Below are positions 1 through 6,566 of a stretch of DNA of 8,051 nucleotides, one piece after another (positions within the stretch are counted from its first letter, which is position 1; each line of letters begins with the position of its first letter). Source of the DNA: an uncultured Selenomonadaceae bacterium (GTDB lineage: Bacteria > Bacillota > Negativicutes > Selenomonadales > Selenomonadaceae). The translations under genes and the position numbers were made by a program. The notes beneath the pieces were generated by a model, which saw nothing but the letters and a program-made list of their open reading frames with translations, did not search any database and was not told the origin of the DNA. The stretch covers positions 1 to 8,051 of the forward strand of contig CAJOPK010000040.1 of assembly GCA_905236255.1 (NCBI GenBank). Direction: 5' to 3'.

Positions 1-119
1 CAAACAGTTTTCCTGTTATTTTTTACCGACAAAATGATTATTGCAAACCGGATGTGCTGAGATATTCGAAATCCCTTGCCTGTTCGTAAAGGAACAACTT
101 TGAACGGCAATATCGGAAG
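1..119. other. Left-edge region without a recognisable gene
   Basis: I see no convincing gene here. A minus-strand frame that runs through it begins inside the 209-residue gene in another frame and lacks its own ribosome site. The only structure is a weak 5-bp hairpin (AACAG 3-7 with CTGTT 13-17) beside a plus-strand T6 tract, not enough to call a terminator. Confidence 0.5.
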
Positions 120-749
120 TCAGCTTACTTTGACGAACGATAAATTGTGCGTGGTTATTTTTGACTTCAAATAATTTTCCCAAACTTTTTGAACGGTTTC
201 CAAGCGACGCTTTCTTGTGGAAGAACTTGCCCAAAAATCTCCGAGCGCGGAAACTTCCATTGAAAATTCTTCAACCTTCCCGTCCTCCGTGCCGACGGTG
301 TAACATCTTTCCGGAGTCGATTCGATATAACGGACTTTGCAATTTCCGCCGGGTGAGAGTACATCGAGAATCGAATTGTAATTTGCCCGATCTTTTGCTA
401 TATCCGCCAAAATCTTTGCTTCATAATTCGGATCGTTTTTCAGTGCCTCCCAAGCCGCGTCGCTTATGTGAACGAGTTCGACATCTTTGCTCCGGGATTC
501 GTGAAAAGGAATTGCGTTGATTTTTTGAGTGAGATAAATTTTGTATTCGTCCAAAGTCATATCGGCGGAAATTTTTTGCCCGGTTTCCGTTTCGGTCGAA
601 ATATTCATTTCGGCCTTTACGAGTGCCAAAAGTTCATCGTAATAACTCCCGGATTTTTCCTTGACCGGCAAATTGATTGACTTCAACAAATTTTCAATGC
701 CGCCGGATTTATTATTGCCGCCGTAATTGTAAATCGTTGTTCCGTTCAT
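120..749 (-). CDS. Uncharacterised cytoplasmic protein, 209 residues
   Basis: I cannot name this gene. The ATG at 747-749 is supported by GAGGTGA six bases upstream (756-762). The protein has no signal peptide, no membrane segment and no obvious enzyme motif. It starts with a polar, Gly/Asn-rich segment (MNGTTIYNYGGNNKSGG). A helical acidic region follows, including MTLDEYKIYLTQKI (64-77), HISDAAWEALKNDPNYEAKILADIAKD split around 94-120, a beta-rich middle with cysteines C137 and C149, and a basic helix SSSTRKRRLETVQKVWENYL (175-194). From memory, the segment DEYK-x(n)-INAIPFH...VHISDAAWEALKNDPNYE resembles uncharacterised proteins common in Clostridia and Negativicutes, which often read like EYKxYIxxKI...HISExGFEAMKNDPEYE. 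That similarity is recall, not a search. It lies downstream of rfbD and is not obviously related to its neighbours. Confidence 0.8.
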   Translation of the reverse strand: MNGTTIYNYGGNNKSGGIENLLKSINLPVKEKSGSYYDELLALVKAEMNISTETETGQKISADMTLDEYKIYLTQKINAIPFHESRSKDVELVHISDAAWEALKNDPNYEAKILADIAKDRANYNSILDVLSPGGNCKVRYIESTPERCYTVGTEDGKVEEFSMEVSALGDFWASSSTRKRRLETVQKVWENYLKSKITTHNLSFVKVS

Positions 750-772
750 TTTGAATCACCTCAAAAAAATAT

Positions 773-802
773 CGTATATTATCGGCAATTCCATAAGTCC
801 AA
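773..802 (-). promoter_or_regulatory. Possible promoter for the 209-residue protein gene
   Basis: In the 76-nt gap after rfbD the minus strand shows TTGGAC (797-802), an 18-nt spacer, then TATACG (773-778). A GATAAT overlaps just upstream of the latter. Both boxes are imperfect and alternative pairings exist, so this is a weak call; the gene could be co-transcribed from accC. Confidence 0.3.
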
Positions 803-825
803 AAAAAGCCCGGCAAATTTTAACA

Positions 826-1659
826 TTAGGATTTTAAAAATCTTTCCAATGCATCCTGCCATTCCGGCAAACGTGAAAATCCGGCTTCATCAAGGCTTGT
901 TTTGCTCAAACGCGAATTAAAAGGTCTGCGCGCCGGAGTGGGATAATCGGCGGTCTGAATTTCTTCGACTTCGACATCAAGTTTTGAAAGTTCAAAAATC
1001 TTCCGTGCAAATTCTGCCCAAGAACAAAATCCTTCGTTGGTCGCGTGATAAATGCCGTATTTTTCGGTTTCGATCATATCCGCCAAAAGTTTTGCCAGAT
1101 CCGGCGTATAAGTCGGGCTGCCGATCTGATCCGCAACCACACGGATTTTTTTGTTTGTCTTTGCCAAGTTCAACATTGTTTTTACAAAATTTTTGCCGTT
1201 TGAACCGAAAACCCAACTTATTCTGACGATAAAATATTTGTCGTGAATTGCCGCAACGGCATCTTCTCCGAGCAGTTTGCTTCTGCCGTACATATTGACC
1301 GGAGTTTTTTCGGCTTTAATTTCGTAAGGTTCTTTGCCGTCGCCGCCGAAAACATAATCGGTACTTATGAAAATGAGTTTTGCGCCGATTTCGTGACAGG
1401 CTTCGGCAATTTTTCGCGTTGCCATTCCGTTGACGGTCAAAGCCGCTTCGGCTTCGGTTTCCGCCTTATCGACGGCGGTATAAGCCGCACAATGAATGAC
1501 CGCATCGGGTTTTTGTTTGAGAATAAAATCTTTTGCGCCGTCCGGATCGTTCAAATCAAGTTCCCGGCGCGTCGTACCGATACAATCTTTGCCGCGCTTT
1601 TTAAGTTCTTTCAAGACATCGTAACCGAGTTGTCCGGTTATTCCCGTTACCAAAATCAT
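826..1659 (-). CDS. rfbD: dTDP-4-dehydrorhamnose reductase
   Basis: The 277-residue protein is an extended short-chain dehydrogenase that reduces dTDP-4-keto-L-rhamnose to dTDP-L-rhamnose with NAD(P)H, the last step of the pathway (also RmlD). Visible are the Rossmann glycine motif TGITGQLG (5-12), VIHCAAYTAVDKAE (54-67), the catalytic STDYVFGG (99-106), the YxxxK pair in MYGRSK (Y124, K128), SWVFG (148-152), and the substrate-side ADYPTPARRP (237-246), which is typical of RmlD. Length is slightly under the usual 280-300. The ATG has AAGGAG at 1673-1678, with a rather long 13-base spacing. It follows tpk by 27 nt and probably shares the accC promoter. Together with rfbA upstream it gives two of four rhamnose-pathway enzymes in this window, split by accC and tpk. 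Confidence 0.95.
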   Translation of the reverse strand: MILVTGITGQLGYDVLKELKKRGKDCIGTTRRELDLNDPDGAKDFILKQKPDAVIHCAAYTAVDKAETEAEAALTVNGMATRKIAEACHEIGAKLIFISTDYVFGGDGKEPYEIKAEKTPVNMYGRSKLLGEDAVAAIHDKYFIVRISWVFGSNGKNFVKTMLNLAKTNKKIRVVADQIGSPTYTPDLAKLLADMIETEKYGIYHATNEGFCSWAEFARKIFELSKLDVEVEEIQTADYPTPARRPFNSRLSKTSLDEAGFSRLPEWQDALERFLKS

Positions 1660-1686
1660 TTATAAAATCGCACTCCTTCACGTCAT

Positions 1687-2373
1687 TCAAAAACAAAAAT
1701 AAATTGCAAGTTTTCCGGTTTCGACGGAAATTTTTATTTTATCGGTTGTCGGGCGATTGCTGACTGACAGAGATTTGTTGCGAAAAAGTTTTGCGTCGTG
1801 AAGTTCCCAGCGCGTTCCCGTCAAAGTTACCCCTTCACAAATTTTGTCAATCGGCAAAAGTGAAATTACCTCCGGCTTTTTTAAAAGATTTATTTCGGCA
1901 AAATTCCCGCCGCGCAGAAAAAATAAAATTTCTCTTTCATCGGCAAGGCATATTTCAATTTTTTGACAGGCACAAACAAAAATCAGGTTGTAAAGATGAT
2001 CAGTTCTGCCGCCGAAAACCCCCGTCAAAATCGCGAAATCTTTTCCCGCTTCAATCATGCGAATCAGGGCAAATTCCGTGTCGGTAAAATCTTTTTCTAC
2101 CGGCAGACGTTCAAATTTTATTCCGGAATTTAAAGCCTTTTCGGTTGCGGAAATTTTTGCGCTGTCGAAGTCGCCGATAAAAAATTCCGGGACAATTCCG
2201 CATTTTTGACAAATCTCAATTCCCTTGTCAATCGCCCAAACTTCCCGATTTTCCGCAACATCTTTAAACCAAAAACCGGCGGGAGTTCTTCCCCCCGCCG
2301 CCGCAAAAATTTCTTCGTTATGTGACTTTGAAAAAAGTATCTCCGCCTGCGGTAATTTCAAAAAATTTTTCAT
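1687..2373 (-). CDS. Thiamine pyrophosphokinase
   Basis: The 228-residue protein is predicted to transfer pyrophosphate from ATP to thiamine, giving the cofactor thiamine diphosphate. It has the family motifs in order: AIDKG (47-51), IGDFDS (66-71), KDFTDTEFAL (94-103) with acidic metal ligands D95, D98 and E100, GVFGGRTDH (118-126), and SVSN (203-206) near the end before the short beta strand KLAIYF. About 45 residues precede AIDKG, containing AAAGGRTPAGFW, in line with the GGRxP segment seen at the N-terminus of the family. The ATG overlaps the accC stop as ATGA and has no convincing ribosome site, so translation is probably coupled to accC. rfbD follows after 27 nt. Why a thiamine enzyme pairs with accC is not evident; both serve central carboxylation and decarboxylation chemistry, but that link is speculative. 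Confidence 0.9.
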   Translation of the reverse strand: MKNFLKLPQAEILFSKSHNEEIFAAAGGRTPAGFWFKDVAENREVWAIDKGIEICQKCGIVPEFFIGDFDSAKISATEKALNSGIKFERLPVEKDFTDTEFALIRMIEAGKDFAILTGVFGGRTDHLYNLIFVCACQKIEICLADEREILFFLRGGNFAEINLLKKPEVISLLPIDKICEGVTLTGTRWELHDAKLFRNKSLSVSNRPTTDKIKISVETGKLAIYFCF

Positions 2374-3827
2374 TCGACAAACTCGCTCAAACCTGCATCA
2401 AAAACGCTCGTCAAATTTTCGCTTATCATTGTCTGCAAATTCAACTTTTCCTTGAGCGAAAGTTTGCGCGGCTCGTTTTCGTAAATCGGCAGACGCTTTT
2501 TGATGAACTGCGTATCAATATTTCCCGTCCGGAAATAACTGTCCTCCAAAATTCTCTTGTGAAGGGGAATCGTGGTTTTCATTTCGCCGCCGAAAGAATC
2601 TTCGCCTTCGATTATAAATTCGTTTAAAGCGCGTTGCATTATGCGAATCGCATCGCCGCGTGTCTTTCCGTGAACGACGACCTTTGCAATAAGCGAATCG
2701 TAATAAGGCTCGATTGCAAGTCCGGCGGTAACGCCGCTGTCAAAACGGACGCGGGGACCGGAAGGCTCGTGCATGAAATAAATTCTGCCGGGTGAAGGCA
2801 TAAATTGTTTGTCCGGGTCTTCCGCATTTATTCTGCACTCTATCGCGTGACCGGTGAATTTTACGTCCTTTTGCGTAAATTCCAAAGGCTCGCCGGCGGC
2901 AATTTTGATTTGAGTTCTTACAAGGTCAATGCCGGTAATCGCCTCCGTTATCGCGTGTTCGACCTGAACGCGGGGATTTATTTCCATGAAGTAAAATTCG
3001 TGCGTCGCAAGGTCAAGCAAAAATTCAACCGTGCCTATGCTCGAATAATGGACGCTCTTTGCCGCCTCGACCGCCAATTTCCCGACGCGTTCGCGCATTT
3101 CCTCACTCAATGCGATTGAAGGAGATTCTTCCAAAAGTTTTTGATTGCGGCGTTGAATGGAACATTCGCGCTCGCCCAAATGAACGACTTCGCCGAAATT
3201 GTCGGCAACTATTTGTACTTCTATATGCCGGGATCTCTCAATGTAATGCTCAAAATAATACCGGACTTTTGTAACGTCAATTACCTGCAAAACATTCCGG
3301 AGTTCGTCCTCATTGTGAATGATAAACATTCCCTTGCCGCCGCCGCCGGAAACCGGTTTCAAAATTACGGGATATTCGACGTAACGCGCCGCCTCGTAGG
3401 CTTCATCATTGTTTTTGAGAGGGTTGCTGCCCTTTGCCATCGGTATTCCGGAAGGTTCCATAGCCGCACGCGCCGCATCTTTGTCGCCGACGACCGCTAT
3501 TGTTTCCGGAAGGGGACCTATCCAAGTCAAGCCGGCATCGGTAACCATTTTTGCGAATTGCGTATCTTCCGACAAAAGCCCGTAACCCGGATGAACGGCA
3601 TCGGCTTCGGATTTTAAAGCGGCATTCAAAATTGCTTCCCTGTTCATGTAACTTTCCGAAACTTCGGGCGCGCCGATCCAAACTTTCATGTCTGCCATTT
3701 GAACGTGCAAAGCATTGTTGTCAACGTCCGAATAAACCGCAACCGTTTCAATTCCGAGTTCCTGACAGGCACGAATTACGCGCACGGCAATTTCTCCGCG
3801 ATTGGCAATCAAAATTCTTTTAAACAT
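2370..3827 (-). CDS. accC: Biotin carboxylase (acetyl-CoA carboxylase subunit or relative)
   Basis: The 485-residue protein carboxylates biotin on a carrier protein using ATP and bicarbonate. In acetyl-CoA carboxylase this starts malonyl-CoA formation for fatty acids. It begins FKRILIANRGEIAVRVIRA and shows HPGYGLLSED (79-88), K116, K157, the ATP-grasp loop GGGGKGM (161-167), RHIEVQ (200-205), QRRNQK (225-230), MEINPRVQVEH (281-291) with E282, N284, R286 and E290, and CRINAEDP (331-338) with R332. All expected catalytic residues are present. E. coli AccC has about 450 residues; here a charged tail of about 40 residues follows the usual end near KKRL (443-446). No accB, accA or accD is adjacent, so a separate pyruvate- or other acyl-CoA-carboxylase role (PycA-like) cannot be excluded. 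It overlaps the tpk start by four bases (ATGA). Confidence 0.95.
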   Translation of the reverse strand: MFKRILIANRGEIAVRVIRACQELGIETVAVYSDVDNNALHVQMADMKVWIGAPEVSESYMNREAILNAALKSEADAVHPGYGLLSEDTQFAKMVTDAGLTWIGPLPETIAVVGDKDAARAAMEPSGIPMAKGSNPLKNNDEAYEAARYVEYPVILKPVSGGGGKGMFIIHNEDELRNVLQVIDVTKVRYYFEHYIERSRHIEVQIVADNFGEVVHLGERECSIQRRNQKLLEESPSIALSEEMRERVGKLAVEAAKSVHYSSIGTVEFLLDLATHEFYFMEINPRVQVEHAITEAITGIDLVRTQIKIAAGEPLEFTQKDVKFTGHAIECRINAEDPDKQFMPSPGRIYFMHEPSGPRVRFDSGVTAGLAIEPYYDSLIAKVVVHGKTRGDAIRIMQRALNEFIIEGEDSFGGEMKTTIPLHKRILEDSYFRTGNIDTQFIKKRLPIYENEPRKLSLKEKLNLQTMISENLTSVFDAGLSEFVE

Positions 3828-3833
3828 AAAGCC

Positions 3834-3840
3834 ACCTCCC
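3834..3840 (-). promoter_or_regulatory. Ribosome binding site fixing the accC start
   Basis: GGGAGGT lies six bases before the ATG at 3825-3827. The open frame extends 18 codons further upstream to a TTG at 3881, but that extension contains this site and overlaps the promoter, so it is not coding. Confidence 0.85.
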
Positions 3841-3867
3841 GTAAATTTTTCCAAAATTCTCCCGATT

Positions 3868-3897
3868 ATTATAAACGGCAATTATGTTCTTTTGCAA
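3868..3897 (-). promoter_or_regulatory. Sigma-70-type promoter upstream of accC
   Basis: The minus strand has TTGCAA at 3892-3897 (4 of 6 matches to TTGACA), an 18-nt spacer, and a perfect TATAAT at 3868-3873. Transcription would start near 3860, leaving a leader of about 33 nt before the accC ATG. It sits in the 82-nt gap after rfbA, so accC probably opens a new transcription unit, although read-through from rfbA is possible since I see no terminator in the gap. No FapR-like or BirA-like operator is recognisable. Confidence 0.7.
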
Positions 3898-3909
3898 GAA
3901 AATTTATCT

Positions 3910-4788
3910 TCAGGATTTTTGCGCCAATCTCTGCAAGTATCGACCGTATTCATTTTTTGAAAGAGGTTCGGCAAGTTTCAAAAGTTGATCCGCGCCGATG
4001 TATCCCATTCGATAGGCAATTTCTTCGATACAGGAAATTTTTAATCCCTGCCGCATCTGAATTGTATGAACAAACGCCCCCGCCTGCAAAAGTGATTCGT
4101 GAGTCCCGGTGTCAAGCCAGGCATAACCGCGACGCATTTTTTCCACGCGCAACTTTTCGCGCTCAAGATAAATTTTGTTTACGTCCGTAATTTCCAATTC
4201 GCCGCGCGCGGAAGGTTTAATCATTTTCGCAACGTCAACAACATCTTTGTCGTAAAAATAAAGACCGGTGACGGCGTAATTTGAACGGGGATTTTTCGGT
4301 TTCTCCTCCAAACTCAAAGCCTTGCCCGTTTCCTTTTCAAATTCGACAACGCCGTAACTTTCTGGATCATTGACGTAATAAGCAAAAACGGTCGCACCGT
4401 CATCAAAACTTGCCGCGCGCTGGACAAGTTTTGCGAAATCCGAGCCGTAAAAAATATTGTCACCCAAAACGAGTGCGCAACCTTCACCGTCGATAAATTC
4501 TTCACCTATCAGAAAAGCCTGTGCAAGTCCCTCCGGTTTCGGCTGAACGGCGTATTTTATTTGAAGTCCGAGTTGTGATCCGTCGCCGAGCAATTCCCGA
4601 AACAGCCGACTGTCTTGCGGAGTGTTGATAATCAAAATTTCGCGTATTCCGGCAAGCATAAGCGCGGAGAGCGGATAATAAATCATCGGCTTGTCAAAAA
4701 CCGGCATCAGTTGTTTCGATACGACTTCCGTCAACGGATAAAGTCGCGTACCGGAGCCGCCCGCCAAAATTATTCCCTTTTTTATCAT
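3910..4788 (-). CDS. rfbA: Glucose-1-phosphate thymidylyltransferase
   Basis: The 292-residue enzyme condenses dTTP and glucose-1-phosphate to dTDP-glucose, the first step of dTDP-L-rhamnose synthesis for surface polysaccharides. It is also called RmlA. It shows the nucleotide-binding signature GGSGTRLYPLT (10-20) with K25, KQLMPVFDKPMIYYPL (25-40), QPKPEGLAQA (82-91), the metal-binding LGDN (108-111), YGVVEF (145-150), EEKP (161-164) and GELEITDVN (196-204). Length matches RmlA. The start is ATG at 4786-4788; the frame stays open to a TTG overlapping the plsC stop (4804-4806), but AAGGGA (4798-4803) is spaced for the ATG and the family begins MIKKGIILAGG. No rfbB or rfbC lies nearby. The last gene of the first cluster, it is followed by 82 nt holding a promoter. 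Confidence 0.96.
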   Translation of the reverse strand: MIKKGIILAGGSGTRLYPLTEVVSKQLMPVFDKPMIYYPLSALMLAGIREILIINTPQDSRLFRELLGDGSQLGLQIKYAVQPKPEGLAQAFLIGEEFIDGEGCALVLGDNIFYGSDFAKLVQRAASFDDGATVFAYYVNDPESYGVVEFEKETGKALSLEEKPKNPRSNYAVTGLYFYDKDVVDVAKMIKPSARGELEITDVNKIYLEREKLRVEKMRRGYAWLDTGTHESLLQAGAFVHTIQMRQGLKISCIEEIAYRMGYIGADQLLKLAEPLSKNEYGRYLQRLAQKS

Positions 4789-4802
4789 AATAAATCTTCC
4801 CT

Positions 4803-5393
4803 TCAAATTGTCCTCAATTTTTCTATTTCGCTCATTATTGACCGGGCAAATTCTTCCATAGCCTCCCGGTCTTTTGCACTTCCCTCAAAAATCATCGGCT
4901 TTCCGTAAACTGCGGCGAGTTGCGGAAATGTTGACTCTTTTGAAAAAATCTTGTTTGTTCCGATAATCGCTGCGGGAATTACGGGAGCTTTTGTCAGCGC
5001 GGCAATAAGAGAAACGCCGGATTCGGGTTTTCCCGGTTTGCCTGTTTTACTGCGCGTCCCTTCCGGGAAAATACCCAAACAACCCCCGTCTTTTAAAACT
5101 TTGACGGCATTTTTTATCGCATTTTTATCCGCCGCCCCTCTCTTTACCGGGAAAACGTGCAAGGCGCGAATTGCCGCCGCAAAAATCGGATTTTTGAAAA
5201 GTTCTTCCTTTGCCATGTAATTTACTTCACGATCAATGAAAGTTCCGAGAAAAGGCGGATCCCAGTTACTCACATGATTTGCGGCAAGAATAAAAGCACC
5301 GGTTTCCGGAATGTTTTCCGCACCGATAACCCTTGTCCGAAAAATATATTTGAAAATAAATCCGCAAACAATTTTCAACAGAGAATAAAGCAT
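4803..5393 (-). CDS. plsC: 1-acyl-sn-glycerol-3-phosphate acyltransferase
   Basis: The 196-residue protein transfers an acyl chain to lysophosphatidic acid, giving phosphatidic acid at the inner face of the cytoplasmic membrane. Acyltransferase motifs are clear: NHVSNWD (39-45, the NHxxxxD catalytic pair H40 and D45), FPVKRG (81-86), FPEGTRS (109-115, substrate phosphate binding), and VIPAAIIG (138-145). A hydrophobic N-terminal stretch (residues 2-18) probably seats the protein on the membrane. I start at the ATG at 5391-5393 rather than the TTG two codons earlier, because GGAGGA is correctly spaced only from the ATG. It begins two bases after the cmk stop, and rfbA follows after 14 nt. The size fits the short bacterial PlsC class. 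The exact acyl-donor preference (ACP or CoA) is not visible. Confidence 0.94.
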   Translation of the reverse strand: MLYSLLKIVCGFIFKYIFRTRVIGAENIPETGAFILAANHVSNWDPPFLGTFIDREVNYMAKEELFKNPIFAAAIRALHVFPVKRGAADKNAIKNAVKVLKDGGCLGIFPEGTRSKTGKPGKPESGVSLIAALTKAPVIPAAIIGTNKIFSKESTFPQLAAVYGKPMIFEGSAKDREAMEEFARSIMSEIEKLRTI

Positions 5394-5395
5394 TT

Positions 5396-6043
5396 TCAAT
5401 CCTCCGCGAGTTCGACGATTTTTTCGACGACTTCATCAATCGAAAGATTTGTCGTATCAAGCAAAATCGCATCGTCGGCCTTTTTCAGCGGTGCAATTTC
5501 GCGTTCGCTGTCTTGTTTGTCGCGCAGAATGATTTCATTTTTCACTTTATCAAAATTCGCGGGAATATTTTTTGCTTTCAATTCTTCAAAACGCCGGCGC
5601 GCTCTTTCTTCAACCGATGCCGTCAAAAAAATCTTTAAATCGGCATCCGGCAAGACAGCCGTACCTATATCCCGCCCGTCCATTATTACCGAGCCGGACT
5701 TTGCCATATTTCTTTGGAGTTCCGTCAATTTTTTTCTGACCGCGCCGAATTTCCCGACCGTCGAGGCCATGTTTCCGATTTCCGGCATACGAATTTCCTT
5801 CGTAACTTCCCGATCTCCCATGAAAACCCGCGCCGATTCGTCAAGGCGAATTTCAATTTCTTCAACGGCGGCGTTTATGTTTTCTTCATCGGCCGGCTTT
5901 CCGCTTTCAAAAACTTTCAAGCCGACGGCACGATACATCGCGCCCGTATCAATGTATGTATAATTCAATTTTTTTGCGACAAGTTTGCAAACGGTACTTT
6001 TGCCGGCACCGGCGGGACCGTCAACGGCTATAATTTTCTTCAA
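5396..6043 (-). CDS. cmk: Cytidylate kinase
   Basis: This 215-residue kinase phosphorylates CMP and dCMP with ATP, feeding CTP and dCTP pools and recycling CMP released by phospholipid synthesis. Family features are the P-loop GPAGAGKST (9-17), IDTGAMYRAV (31-40), MDGRDIGT (121-128), and the lid/CMP-binding stretch RDKQDSEREIAPLKKADDA (174-192). Length is normal for the bacterial enzyme. The start is TTG, preceded by GGGAGGT; the N-terminus MKKIIAVDGPAG matches the family exactly. It begins 40 nt after the phosphodiesterase gene. Its TGA stop lies inside the leader of plsC, with the plsC ribosome site within the last codons of cmk. The cmk-plsC pair is a known neighbourhood in Firmicutes, and it links CMP recycling with phospholipid assembly. 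Confidence 0.97.
   Translation of the reverse strand: MKKIIAVDGPAGAGKSTVCKLVAKKLNYTYIDTGAMYRAVGLKVFESGKPADEENINAAVEEIEIRLDESARVFMGDREVTKEIRMPEIGNMASTVGKFGAVRKKLTELQRNMAKSGSVIMDGRDIGTAVLPDADLKIFLTASVEERARRRFEELKAKNIPANFDKVKNEIILRDKQDSEREIAPLKKADDAILLDTTNLSIDEVVEKIVELAED
5400..5405 (-). promoter_or_regulatory. Ribosome binding site favouring the ATG start of plsC
   Basis: GGAGGA lies in the last codons of cmk. It directly abuts an in-frame TTG (5397-5399), too close to serve it, but is six bases from the ATG at 5391-5393. The ATG is therefore the better start. Confidence 0.75.
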
Positions 6044-6052
6044 CTGTTCTAT

Positions 6053-6059
6053 ACCTCCC
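6053..6059 (-). promoter_or_regulatory. Strong ribosome binding site fixing a TTG start for cmk
   Basis: GGGAGGT on the minus strand lies nine bases before the TTG at 6041-6043. No ATG or GTG lies at suitable spacing, and the P-loop protein must begin at this TTG, so the site decides the start. Confidence 0.85.
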
Positions 6060-6083
6060 GAAAATCTTTCCCGTCAAGAATTT

Positions 6084-6566
6084 CTACCCTCTCATTCTTA
6101 TGACCGTTATTTTCGGTTCCATGCCCGGTTCAAGTTCCATAATCATAAAAGATCCCCTTGTGTCGTCGCGGGGACGGGCGGCACTTCCGGGATTAAGCAG
6201 AACGGGCGGACCCGGCAAATATTCGACAATGTGAGTATGACCGAAAATCGCAATATCCGCGCCGCGAGATTCCGCCGCCTCCATTATATATTCCTGCGTG
6301 TAACGGACTCCGTAATTGTGACCGTGTGTCATAAAAATTTTGTGATCCGCAACTTCGACCACTTTTTCATAACAGGTATTTTCGCCCGGCCAATCGCAGT
6401 TGCCGGCAACCCAGTGAACGGGAACATCAACCAAAGACTGAAGATATTCCGCATCCGGTGTACAATCGCCCAAATGCAACCACATATCCGGATTTTGAGC
6501 AATTCCGAGTGCCTTGTCTATTGCACTCCAATTTCCGTGAGTATCACTTATTATCCCTATTTTCAC
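6084..6566 (-). CDS. YfcE/MJ0936-family metallophosphodiesterase
   Basis: A 160-residue calcineurin-like phosphoesterase. Metal-binding motifs run in the expected order: SDTHGN (D8, H10), LHLGD (D34), AGNCD (N56, D58), MTHGH (H81, H83) and GHTH (H110, H112), with NPGS at 125-128. YfcE/MJ0936 enzymes use two divalent metals, often Mn or Ni, to cleave phosphodiesters in vitro; their physiological substrate is generally unknown and cannot be read from the sequence. The start is GTG at 6564-6566, supported by AAAGGAG eight bases upstream (6575-6581) and because the frame begins MKIGIISDTHG as the family does. The GTGA overlap with the rdgB stop suggests translational coupling. Position after rph and rdgB hints at nucleotide or RNA clean-up, but that is inference. 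Confidence 0.93.
   Translation of the reverse strand: MKIGIISDTHGNWSAIDKALGIAQNPDMWLHLGDCTPDAEYLQSLVDVPVHWVAGNCDWPGENTCYEKVVEVADHKIFMTHGHNYGVRYTQEYIMEAAESRGADIAIFGHTHIVEYLPGPPVLLNPGSAARPRDDTRGSFMIMELEPGMEPKITVIRMRG

Noticed and set aside
1..24. AACAG/CTGTT hairpin with a T6 tract as a terminator
   Set aside because: The stem is only 5 bp and AT-rich, and its T tract lies on the plus strand, where no gene ends. In the minus direction the downstream bases are cut off by the window edge.
16..234. 72-codon minus-strand frame at the left edge
   Set aside because: It starts inside the 209-residue gene in a different frame, lacks a ribosome site and has no motif. I considered it as a frameshifted extension of that gene but saw no supporting similarity.
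801..820. GCCGGGC followed by T7 after rfbD as a terminator
   Set aside because: The GCC/GGC arms leave a one-base loop, which cannot fold, and the flanking A/T pairs are too weak to form a stable hairpin.
5157..5963. 268-codon plus-strand open frame opposite plsC and cmk
   Set aside because: It lies antisense to two well-supported enzymes, is Ser/Phe/Arg-rich, has no family motif and spans a gene junction. The minus-strand codon usage leaves few stops on the opposite strand.
6048..6077. Promoter-like TTGACG, 18-nt spacer, TATAGA on the minus strand before cmk
   Set aside because: The -10 box would place the transcript start at the TTG start codon and exclude the strong GGGAGGT site from the message. 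A leaderless TTG gene is implausible when that site is so well placed.
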